NCBI GenBank assembly: GCA_964582715.1 | Contig: CAZOSM010000002.1 | Coordinates: 62,001-126,000, forward strand | Source of the DNA: MFZZ01 sp964582715 | GTDB lineage: Bacteria; Patescibacteriota; Microgenomatia; UBA1406; GWC2-37-13 | Length of the DNA: 64,000 nt | Reading direction: 5' to 3' | Notes under the pieces: model-generated | Database searches by the model: none | Seen by the model: the letters and a program-made list of their open reading frames with translations, nothing else | Told to the model about the DNA's origin: nothing | Part shown: in pieces, positions 50,489-58,608 of the stretch | Layout: each line of letters starts with the position of its first letter | How positions within the stretch are numbered: position 1 is the stretch's first letter | Program-made: the position numbers and the translations under genes

Positions 50489-52414
50489 ATGGCTAATACT
50501 AACGAACCTAAATACGGTGCAGAATCAATAGTAGTACTTGAAGGATTAGATCCAGTAAGAAAAAGACCAGGAATGTATATCGGCACCACCAGTCAGGCAG
50601 GTGTCAACCACTCTCTTAACGAAATTGTCGACAACGCAATCGACGAAGCCCTAGCAGGACATGCCACAAATATTCATATCACAGTAGAAGAAAATGGTTA
50701 TTTCTCTGTATACGATGATGGGCGAGGTATCCCAACAGATGAGGTACCCAAATATAAGAAGTCAGCTCTTGAGCTGGTAATGACTATGTTACATGCAGGT
50801 GGTAAATTTGAATCAGCAGCCTATAAAGTTTCTGGAGGCCTTCACGGTGTCGGAGCTTCTGTTGTGAATGCACTGTCTGAACATCTTATTGTTGAGGTAA
50901 AAAAAGAGGGGAAAATCTATAGACAAGAATACAACCGTGGAATACCTCAGTACAACGTAAAGATTGTAAATGACTCCATGCTTAATTTTCCTTTTGAGAG
51001 TGGTACCGCTGTTTCCTTTAAACCTGACACAGAGATCTTTAAAGAAACTATTGAGATAGACTATAAAAAGTTTAAAAAACAGATTAACGAAAAAGCTTAT
51101 CTTATCCCAAAAGTACTTTTCAAAATAACCAATAAAAAAGAAAACGATAGAGCAGCCTATTACTTCGATGGCGGTATTATGTCGCTCATTCGAGATATGA
51201 ACAAAGGGAAGAAAGTGCTTCATGATCCAATTTATATGAAGCAACAAGATGGAGATATAGAAGTAGAAGTATCTATTCAGTTTAATGACTCTCTTGTTGA
51301 GAATGTACATTCATTTGTAAATGTCATTAATACACATGAGGGAGGTACTCACTTAACTGGTTTCCGTGTTGCTTTAACAAAATCTATTAATAGCTACGCA
51401 AAAAAAGTGATCGCAGAAAAGGATATGAAAGAAGCCTTCTCTGGAAACGATATCAAAGAAGGTCTTTCTGCTGTAATTTACGTCAAGATGCCTTCTAACG
51501 ACCTTCAGTTTGAAGGTCAGACCAAAACAAAACTTGGTAACTCCGAAGTTCAATCTGTTGTTCAGCAAACAGTAAGTACCTATTTAGATATTTACTTTGA
51601 AGAGAACCCTAGAGAAGCAAAAGAGATTTTAGGAAAAATATTGTTGGCACAAAGAGCACGCCTTGCAGCAAAAGCAGCAAAAGAAGCCGTTATGCGAAAA
51701 GGTGCTTTGGAAGGAACAGCACTGCCTGGTAAGCTTGCAGATTGCCGTGAAAAAGATCCTACAAAATCAGAAATCTTTATCGTAGAAGGAGATTCTGCAG
51801 GTGGTAGTGCCAAATCTGGCCGAGACAGTAAAACACAGGCAATCTTGCCACTATTTGGAAAAATTTTAAACACTGAGCGTTACCGACTCGATAGAGTTAT
51901 TGGTTCAGATAAGTTTAAAGATCTCATTGTCGCCCTTGGTTCTGGAATTGGAGAACAGTTTGATATAGAAAAAGCTAGATATCACAAAATCATTATTATG
52001 ACAGATGCAGATATCGACGGATCACACATTAAAACTTTATATCTGACATTCTTCTTTAGACATCTAAAACCACTTATAGAACATGGTCTGGTGTATGTGG
52101 CAGTACCACCACTATATAAACTTACCTATGGTAAGAATAAAATGTATCTGTATACAGATGAAGAAAAAGATAAATACTTTAAAGAAAATCCAGATTCCAA
52201 ATACTCTATTCAGCGATTTAAGGGTTTGGGTGAAATGAATGCAGAAGAACTCTGGGAAACAACCATGAATCCTGAAACACGTATTTTAAAGAGAATAGAT
52301 ATAGAAGATGCAGAAGCAGCTGATGAAACTTTTACTATGCTAATGGGTGAAGAAGTGCCACCACGAAAGAAATTTATTGTGACACATGCCCTCATGGCAG
52401 ATTTAGATATTTAA
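50489..52414 (+). CDS. gyrB: DNA gyrase subunit B
   Basis: ATPase subunit of gyrase, 641 aa. GHKL ATP site: EIVDNAIDEALAGH, DDGRGIPTD, GLHGVGASVVNALS. The transducer domain and Toprim follow, with EGDSAGGSAKSGRD and the DADIDGSHIK metal motif. The end has QRFKGLGEMNAEELWETT. The length is that of the standard short GyrB. It is in a unit with ppa and gyrA. Confidence 0.95.
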   Translation: MANTNEPKYGAESIVVLEGLDPVRKRPGMYIGTTSQAGVNHSLNEIVDNAIDEALAGHATNIHITVEENGYFSVYDDGRGIPTDEVPKYKKSALELVMTMLHAGGKFESAAYKVSGGLHGVGASVVNALSEHLIVEVKKEGKIYRQEYNRGIPQYNVKIVNDSMLNFPFESGTAVSFKPDTEIFKETIEIDYKKFKKQINEKAYLIPKVLFKITNKKENDRAAYYFDGGIMSLIRDMNKGKKVLHDPIYMKQQDGDIEVEVSIQFNDSLVENVHSFVNVINTHEGGTHLTGFRVALTKSINSYAKKVIAEKDMKEAFSGNDIKEGLSAVIYVKMPSNDLQFEGQTKTKLGNSEVQSVVQQTVSTYLDIYFEENPREAKEILGKILLAQRARLAAKAAKEAVMRKGALEGTALPGKLADCREKDPTKSEIFIVEGDSAGGSAKSGRDSKTQAILPLFGKILNTERYRLDRVIGSDKFKDLIVALGSGIGEQFDIEKARYHKIIIMTDADIDGSHIKTLYLTFFFRHLKPLIEHGLVYVAVPPLYKLTYGKNKMYLYTDEEKDKYFKENPDSKYSIQRFKGLGEMNAEELWETTMNPETRILKRIDIEDAEAADETFTMLMGEEVPPRKKFIVTHALMADLDI

Positions 52415-52429
52415 TAATTATTTATACAT

Positions 52430-52942
52430 ATGGATATATCAAAACTTTCGGCAGGAAAAAACGCACCAGAAGAAGTAAATGTATTTATTGAAATTCCAGA
52501 AGGTTCTATGATAAAGTACGAACTCGATAAAGATTCCGGTTTTGTGATGGTTGATCGCTTTTTATATACCAATATGCCATATCCATTTAGTTACGGATTT
52601 ATACCTAACACCAAAGCAGATGATGGAGATCCGACCGATGTACTTGTACTTTCTTCACAGGTCCTTGCAATTGGAACTGTATGTCCCGTTCGAGTTATTG
52701 GGATGTTAGAGATGGAAGATGAGGCTGGTCGTGATACAAAAATTCTTGCCGTACCAACAGCAAAACTTGATCCATTTTCTGCCCATATTAATGATGTCTC
52801 AGACATAAATGAAGCGACTAAAGATAAAATTAAACACTTTTTTGAACACTATAAAGATTTAGAACCAGGTAAATGGGTCAAAACAAAAGAATTTTTAGGA
52901 AAGGAAAAAGCCTTTGAAGATATTAAAAATGCAATGAAATAA
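52430..52942 (+). CDS. ppa: Inorganic pyrophosphatase, family I
   Basis: Hydrolyses PPi to drive biosynthesis. The 170-aa protein has FIEIPEGSMIKYELDKDSG, PYPFSYGFIPNT and the metal motif DDGDPTDVLVL (about 64-74), then EMEDEAGRDTKILAVP. The length is normal. It is inserted between gyrB and gyrA, 15 and 7 bases from them, so all three are probably one operon. Confidence 0.95.
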   Translation: MDISKLSAGKNAPEEVNVFIEIPEGSMIKYELDKDSGFVMVDRFLYTNMPYPFSYGFIPNTKADDGDPTDVLVLSSQVLAIGTVCPVRVIGMLEMEDEAGRDTKILAVPTAKLDPFSAHINDVSDINEATKDKIKHFFEHYKDLEPGKWVKTKEFLGKEKAFEDIKNAMK

Positions 52943-52949
52943 ATACGTT

Positions 52950-55505
52950 ATGTCAAATATCCAAATCTCACCGATATCAGAAGAAATGAAGAAAGCGTAC
53001 CTTGATTACGCAATGTCAGTTATTGTGGCTCGTGCATTGCCAGATGTGCGTGATGGTCTAAAACCAGTTCACCGCAGAATTTTATATGCAATGTATAAGC
53101 TGGGACTTACATCAAGTGCTCATTTTTCTAAATCCGCAACTGTTGTTGGTGAAGTATTGGGTAAATATCATCCTCATGGAGATGTACCAGTATATGATGC
53201 GCTTGTTCGTTTGGCTCAAGACTTCTCGATGCGTTACCCCTTAGTAAATGGGCAAGGTAACTTTGGTTCTATCGATGGAGATCCTCCAGCTGCAATGCGT
53301 TACACCGAGGCCAAAATGACGAAAATTGCAGAAGAGATGCTTTTTGATATAGATAAAGAGACAGTAACCTGGGTAGAAAACTTTGATGGAAAACTGAAAG
53401 AGCCATTATATCTTCCGGCAAAACTTCCTAATATGCTTCTTATGGGAGCAGAGGGTATTGCTGTTGGTATGGCAACTAAAATTCCGCCACACAACCTTAC
53501 AGAAGTCATAAACGCAGTCATCCACATGATTGATAAGGCAAAAATTTCCCCAGAAACAACAGATACTGTAACGGTAAATGCACCTGTAACACACGGGACA
53601 ACTTCTGATGCAGAAAAAAAACTTGTAACAACAGAAATTTCTAAACCAACCGATCATTTACTTCTATTTGATACCTCACTAGAAGAGCTTATTGAGCATA
53701 TTACCGGACCGGATTTCCCAACTGCCGGAACCATTTATGGTATCAAAGATATCATGCAAGCCTACCAGACTGGTCGTGGCAAAATAATGGTGCGTGGTGT
53801 TGCAGAAGAGGAAGAACGTAAAGGTAAAACCAATATTGTTATAACAGAAATTCCTTACCAGGTAAATAAAGCGAATCTGGTTTCAAAAATTGCCAGATTA
53901 GTAATAGATAAAAAGATTACTGGAGTGGCAGATTTACGTGATGAATCTAACCGCCAGGGCATTCGTATTGTGATTGAACTTAAAAGAGATGCTATCTACA
54001 AAAAAGTGCTCAATAATTTATTTAAACATACAGAATTACAAACAACCTTCCCAGTAAATATGGTGGCACTCGTTGAAGGAGTTCCCCAAACACTTTCACT
54101 TAAATCTATTCTTGAATTGTATGTTCGACATAGAATTGACGTTATTCGAAAGCGTTCTGAGTATGAACTTAAGCAAGCAAAAGCAAGGGCACATATCTTA
54201 GAAGGATATTTAATAGCACTTGATCATATTGATGAAGTTATTAAAATCATTAGAAACTCTCCTGACGAGCCAACTGCACGCGAAAAATTAATGAGCAGTT
54301 TTGGATTATCACAGCTTCAGTCACAGGCAATTCTTGACATGCAACTGAAGAGACTCACAGGTCTTGAACGCGACAAGATTGAAGAAGAGCTTGCCAAGCT
54401 CCGCGAACTTATTAAATATCTTGAAGAACTTTTGAAGGATGTATTCAAGATCCTCAATGTTATTAAAGAAGAGCTTCTTGAGCTCCAAAAAAAATACGGA
54501 GATGACAGAAGAACAAAGGTGGTAAAAGCAAAACCAGGTGAAATTACTGATGAGATGCTTATTGAGAATAAAGAAGTCATTGTAGTTCTTACTAAAGAAG
54601 GATATATCAAGCAGATTCCTCGTGAAACCTTTAAAGTACAAAAACGTGGCGGAAAAGGTGTCTCTGGTATGACCACTAAAGAAACAGATGATATTTCGTA
54701 TATTACGACAGCCCAACTTCATGACTACATGCTCTTTTTCAGTAACACAGGTCGTGTATTCAAAAGTCGTGTCTGGGAAGTGCCACAAGGTTCCAGGACT
54801 TCAAAAGGAAAAGCTATTGTAAACCTCTTAAATTTAAGACCAAATGAACATGTCACCTCTGTCTTAACATACCATGAGGAAGAAGTAGCAGATAAAGACA
54901 AGTACATTATTATGATGACAAAGCAGGGTACTATCAAGAAGACTGCTTTTGACCAATACGCAAACATTAGAAGTAATGGAATTATTGCGATCACACTTTC
55001 TAAAGGTGATGAACTGCATACAACCTTGCTGAGCAACGGGGAGATGAATGTTATGATGGTAAGTCGTGGTGGTAAAGCTATTCTCTTTAAAGAAGAAGAA
55101 GTAAGGCCACTGGGTCGATCTGCACGAGGAGTTCGAGGAATTGAACTGGTTAGTGGAGATAGCGTGGTTGCAGCTGACGTATTCGCCAATAATGACCTTA
55201 GCAATGATCTTCTTGTAATTGGAGAAAAAGGTATTGGTAAACGTGTCGCTCTTAAGTCTTTCCGAGATCAACACAGAGGAGGGAAAGGCGTAAAGATTGC
55301 TCCAGCAGATGAAAAAATGGGTAAGATTGCATTTGTTGGTATGATTACACCAGAAGATACCACAGTTATTATTACGAGCCAAAGCGGGCAGGTCGTGAAG
55401 ACAGAACTCAAGACCATTCCATCTTATTCTAGAAGTGCTAAAGGAGTAATACTTATGAGATTCTCGGACACAACTGATAAAGTAGTGAGTGCCACGTTTA
55501 TCTAA
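52950..55505 (+). CDS. gyrA: DNA gyrase subunit A
   Basis: Breakage-reunion subunit, 851 aa. It starts with AYLDYAMSVIVARALPDVRD, the QRDR region HPHGDVPVYDALVRLAQDFS and the catalytic Tyr in AAMRYTEAKM (about 120). A C-terminal beta-pinwheel has the gyrase box QKRGGKGVSG (near residue 565), marking it as GyrA rather than ParC. There are no indels of note. Confidence 0.95.
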   Translation: MSNIQISPISEEMKKAYLDYAMSVIVARALPDVRDGLKPVHRRILYAMYKLGLTSSAHFSKSATVVGEVLGKYHPHGDVPVYDALVRLAQDFSMRYPLVNGQGNFGSIDGDPPAAMRYTEAKMTKIAEEMLFDIDKETVTWVENFDGKLKEPLYLPAKLPNMLLMGAEGIAVGMATKIPPHNLTEVINAVIHMIDKAKISPETTDTVTVNAPVTHGTTSDAEKKLVTTEISKPTDHLLLFDTSLEELIEHITGPDFPTAGTIYGIKDIMQAYQTGRGKIMVRGVAEEEERKGKTNIVITEIPYQVNKANLVSKIARLVIDKKITGVADLRDESNRQGIRIVIELKRDAIYKKVLNNLFKHTELQTTFPVNMVALVEGVPQTLSLKSILELYVRHRIDVIRKRSEYELKQAKARAHILEGYLIALDHIDEVIKIIRNSPDEPTAREKLMSSFGLSQLQSQAILDMQLKRLTGLERDKIEEELAKLRELIKYLEELLKDVFKILNVIKEELLELQKKYGDDRRTKVVKAKPGEITDEMLIENKEVIVVLTKEGYIKQIPRETFKVQKRGGKGVSGMTTKETDDISYITTAQLHDYMLFFSNTGRVFKSRVWEVPQGSRTSKGKAIVNLLNLRPNEHVTSVLTYHEEEVADKDKYIIMMTKQGTIKKTAFDQYANIRSNGIIAITLSKGDELHTTLLSNGEMNVMMVSRGGKAILFKEEEVRPLGRSARGVRGIELVSGDSVVAADVFANNDLSNDLLVIGEKGIGKRVALKSFRDQHRGGKGVKIAPADEKMGKIAFVGMITPEDTTVIITSQSGQVVKTELKTIPSYSRSAKGVILMRFSDTTDKVVSATFI

Positions 55506-55514
55506 TACTGGTGG

Positions 55515-55520
55515 TATAAT
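55515..55520 (+). promoter_or_regulatory. -10 box TATAAT of folD
   Basis: TATAAT plus 6 bases precedes the folD ATG at 55527. Confidence 0.65.
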
Positions 55521-55526
55521 TTCTTC

Positions 55527-56459
55527 ATGAAGATACCTTGTCGAGAAATAGCTCAGTTTATTGAAAAAAAACTTATTGAAGAAGTTGCTTCTTTAAAACA
55601 AAAAAGGATTCAGCCAAAACTTGTTACCTTTCTATTGGATGCTTCTCCAGAGCAGCAATCTTTTGTTTCAATAAAAAAAAGAGTTGGAGAGAGACTTGGA
55701 ATTGATTTTGAACTAGTAAATCCAGCAGACATACCAACGCATGATGAACTCCTCTCTCTTATTCACTCATATGCCGATCAAAAAGAGACATCGGGCATTA
55801 TTATCCAACTGCCTTTACCCAAGCATATTGATAAGCAAGAACTCTATGATGTGATTCCCACAGAAAAAGAGATTGAAGGTCATAAAGAAAACTCAGATTT
55901 TCAGTTCCCATTAAGTCTCGCTGTTCTTACAGGTATTAAATATATATATTCTTTAACAGACAGTCATTCTGAACACGTTTTAGGATCTTCTAAAGAGATG
56001 CCGAATCGAGTTCCGCATAACAATAGTGTGATTCAAAAGAGTATAGTTGACTTTGAACATGATGCAGAATTTTTTAGATCTGTGTTAAAAAATAAAAACA
56101 TTGTCATTGCAGGACGTGGCCCAACCGGTGGTGAGCCAATCAGTAATGCCTTTAAATCACTGCATATCCCACATGACATAACCAACTCACAAACTCCAAA
56201 CGTAGACGACATTTACAGGCAAGCAGATATCATTATTACTGCAACAGGTAATCACATTATCCACTCAGATAACATAAAAGAAGGAGCCATTTTACTCAAT
56301 GTTGGACTTCGGAAAGAAAATGGAGGTTTAAGGGGAGATTATAACGAAGATGAGATTAAAGAAAAGGCTTCTTTCTATACAGAAACTCCAGGAGGTTTAG
56401 GACCACTTGATGTACTGTATCTGTATAAAAATGTTATTGATGCAGCAAAGATGGTATGA
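55527..56459 (+). CDS. folD: Divergent FolD with palindrome-encoded insert
   Basis: Bifunctional methylene-THF dehydrogenase/cyclohydrolase, 310 aa. Recognisable blocks are SFVSIKKRVGERLGI (catalytic Lys region), IIQLPLPKHI, PTEKEIEGH, the NAD(P) site VIAGRGPTGGEPISN, and TPGGLGPLDVLYL. Several consensus positions differ (GRGPTGG for GRSxIVG; TPGGLGP for TPxPGGVGP). Residues about 146-165 (HSEHVLGSSKEMPNRVPH) are encoded by a two-hairpin palindromic element (55963-56021), placed between the catalytic and cofactor domains. Enzyme activity is likely but unproved. It overlaps miaA by 4 bases. Confidence 0.85.
   Translation: MKIPCREIAQFIEKKLIEEVASLKQKRIQPKLVTFLLDASPEQQSFVSIKKRVGERLGIDFELVNPADIPTHDELLSLIHSYADQKETSGIIIQLPLPKHIDKQELYDVIPTEKEIEGHKENSDFQFPLSLAVLTGIKYIYSLTDSHSEHVLGSSKEMPNRVPHNNSVIQKSIVDFEHDAEFFRSVLKNKNIVIAGRGPTGGEPISNAFKSLHIPHDITNSQTPNVDDIYRQADIIITATGNHIIHSDNIKEGAILLNVGLRKENGGLRGDYNEDEIKEKASFYTETPGGLGPLDVLYLYKNVIDAAKMV
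55963..56021 (+). repeat. Two-hairpin palindromic element, copy C (inside folD)
   Basis: The outer arms GTCAT / ATAAC and the hairpin arms CTGAA.. and GCCGAA/TTCCGC are slightly decayed relative to copy D. The core from GGATCTTCTAAAGAGATG to CCGAATCGAGTT is identical to copy D. It is translated in the same frame as copy D. Confidence 0.85.
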
Positions 56460-57433
56460 ACAGAATCCATGTTATAACTGGACAAACTGCAACCGGAAAA
56501 ACTTCATATGCAATAGAACTTGCTCACCAGATTGATGGAGAAATAATAAACTGTGATTCTCGGCAGATATATAAACATCTTGATATCATAACCGGTAAAG
56601 ATCTAGATAAAACAACTGGTATTTTTACTTTTCATAAACAGATTGGCGGGTTTGATATTGGATCATACTTGTTCAAAGAACATCATATTCCAATCTGGTT
56701 ATATGATGTTGTCAGCCCCGATAAACCTTTTTCACCGTATGACTACGCTCTTTGTGCAGTTGAAGTAATTACAGATATTCTTTCTCGAAATAAGACTCCA
56801 ATTATTGTGGGAGGTACTTACTTTTATCTTAAAAATCTTATATATGGAACTATTGAATCATTTGTTGAACCGAATAAAATCTTACGCGACACATTAAGCA
56901 CAAAGACTGTTGAAGAGCTACAAAACATGTTAAAAGATCTTGATACAGGATTATTTAAGTCACTTAATCATAGTGAACAACATAATCCTCATAGATTGAT
57001 TCGCAAAATTGAAATTTTAAAAACAAAGCGTCATCCTGAAACAAGTTCAGGATCTTCTAAAGAGATGCCGAATCGAGTTCAGCATGACGTTAAATCACTC
57101 CAAAACTCATTTCCAGATATTGAAATTGAGATGGTAGGTTTTTCCTATAATTCAAGAGATCTGCTTCAAGAACAAATTCAAAAGAGGGTAGAGAAACGGC
57201 TTGTCGATGGAGCAATAGACGAAGTGACTCAGTTACTCACAACATATTCAGAAAAAGATCCAGGACTTCAGACTATTGGCTATAAACAGATTATTACATA
57301 TTTGAACAAACAAATTGACTACTCTGAAATGAAACAGGAATGGATTACAAAGGAGATGCAATATGCAAAAAGACAGATGACCTTTATGAAAAAAGATACC
57401 AATATTAAGTGGAAACTAATTAATTTGAAATAA
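56456..57433 (+). CDS. miaA: tRNA dimethylallyltransferase with palindrome-encoded insert
   Basis: Adds the isopentenyl group to A37 of tRNAs reading UNN codons. The 325-aa protein has P-loop ITGQTATGKTSYAIEL (about 5-20), INCDSRQIYKHLDIITGK, PIIVGGTYFYLKNLIYG, NPHRLIRKIEIL, and TIGYKQIITYL near the end. Residues about 192-212 (RHPETSSGSSKEMPNRVQH) are encoded by a palindromic element (57029-57089) after the RKIEI helix, inside the insertion-tolerant region. It starts in the ATGA overlap with folD. Confidence 0.92.
   Translation: MNRIHVITGQTATGKTSYAIELAHQIDGEIINCDSRQIYKHLDIITGKDLDKTTGIFTFHKQIGGFDIGSYLFKEHHIPIWLYDVVSPDKPFSPYDYALCAVEVITDILSRNKTPIIVGGTYFYLKNLIYGTIESFVEPNKILRDTLSTKTVEELQNMLKDLDTGLFKSLNHSEQHNPHRLIRKIEILKTKRHPETSSGSSKEMPNRVQHDVKSLQNSFPDIEIEMVGFSYNSRDLLQEQIQKRVEKRLVDGAIDEVTQLLTTYSEKDPGLQTIGYKQIITYLNKQIDYSEMKQEWITKEMQYAKRQMTFMKKDTNIKWKLINLK
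57029..57089 (+). repeat. Two-hairpin palindromic element, copy D (inside miaA)
   Basis: The best-preserved copy: outer arms CGTCAT / ATGACG, hairpins CCTGAA/TTCAGG and GCCGAA/TTCAGC separated by ATCTTCTAAAGAGAT. It is 61 bp including both outer arms and sits in frame in miaA. Confidence 0.88.
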
Positions 57434-57454
57434 GTATAATAAAAATACATTGAT

Positions 57455-58513
57455 ATGCAGAGAACTATAAATATTAAAATTATTTTTTCCTTTTTACTTT
57501 CAGGACTTGCCGTTCTCTTTTTTTCACTAGGTATAAATGATTATCAGCTGTATCTCAGCTCTCGTGCTGAGGAGTCAGACCACCCTGCAGATCAATACTG
57601 TGATGATGGGGTATATTACGTTAAAGATCCAGATGGAGATGAACAGATATCATGTGGGCGTGGCGTTTGTGATGGTGTTTCTTATGAAGAGACCGCTGGT
57701 ATCGATGCGAGAGGTAATGGAAGTTGTTGGTGGGGAGAAGGGAGTTGTGGACCTGCATGCCGAGGATTTGTACCTCTTTGTTGCTATAAAATGGCTGAAA
57801 CAGGAAATGCCGAAGACTGCCCCTGGCCTGAGAGAAATTACTGTAGACAAGATCAGTGTGCAGCGCAGAATGAGGATTCGAATTGCGGTTCCGGTATTAA
57901 TTCCTATTGTGTGCAAAGAGATCAGTGTTTAGCAGATAAAGATGATGTTCCAATCATATCACTAGAAGATCGTGTAGCAGGACGATCTGGACCAAGCGAG
58001 CAAAATCCAACCAATTCACCAACGCCAACTCAAGTTCAAGAAGAAGAACCAGATAACAGACCAACTCCTACTGAATCAGAAGAGGAAGAAGATCCAAACC
58101 CAACAGATACTCCAGCACCAGATGAACCAACTCTTTCACCAACAGCAACAAGAACACCTTCACCGACTAGAACTCCAACGCTTACCAGGACACCAACTCC
58201 AACACCCACTTCAACCAATACTCCTACACCTACAAACACGCCAACTCCAACTGCAACCCACACTCCAGTTCCTACTTTTACTCCAATTCCAACTCTAACT
58301 CCATATCCAACTAATACACTCATCCCAACCCTTACTCCGTTTCCAACCCAACTTGCCCAGTCACCACAGCTTACTCAATTACCTATGACGGCTGCAGGAT
58401 CGCCATCACATTCTCCTTCTAATCTGGTTGTAAACAATCAACCTCCAGGTATTACGCCATGGGCAATCATTGCTATACCACTTGGGCTTATCCTGGTTGG
58501 ACTTCTACTCTAA
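57455..58513 (+). CDS. Thr/Pro-stalked surface protein 1 of tandem family
   Basis: This 352-aa protein has an N-terminal hydrophobic signal/anchor (about 8-28) ending LSSRAEE, a Cys-rich ectodomain of about 110 residues (over a dozen Cys, suggesting disulfides), a Thr/Pro stalk of repeated PTxTPTP units (about 190-300), and a C-terminal VVNNQPPGITPWAIIAIPLG followed by LILVGLLL. The tail ends in the hydrophobic segment with no basic residues. The function is unknown; adhesion or envelope structure is plausible. It starts a four-gene tandem family. Confidence 0.75.
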   Translation: MQRTINIKIIFSFLLSGLAVLFFSLGINDYQLYLSSRAEESDHPADQYCDDGVYYVKDPDGDEQISCGRGVCDGVSYEETAGIDARGNGSCWWGEGSCGPACRGFVPLCCYKMAETGNAEDCPWPERNYCRQDQCAAQNEDSNCGSGINSYCVQRDQCLADKDDVPIISLEDRVAGRSGPSEQNPTNSPTPTQVQEEEPDNRPTPTESEEEEDPNPTDTPAPDEPTLSPTATRTPSPTRTPTLTRTPTPTPTSTNTPTPTNTPTPTATHTPVPTFTPIPTLTPYPTNTLIPTLTPFPTQLAQSPQLTQLPMTAAGSPSHSPSNLVVNNQPPGITPWAIIAIPLGLILVGLLL

Positions 58514-58608
58514 TTTACATTGGATTGCTAAGCTAGATTACTGTATTATTGATATATGCCTTGCCAAAGAGGTTTGTTGCTTGTGAGGGAAACTTTGTAA
58601 ATCTTATT

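Noticed and set aside
58036..58323. Minus-strand ORF of Val/Gly repeats
   Set aside because: It is the antisense shadow of the Thr/Pro-coding stalk of surface protein 1. Similar shadows occur at 60501-60770 and 61127-61444.
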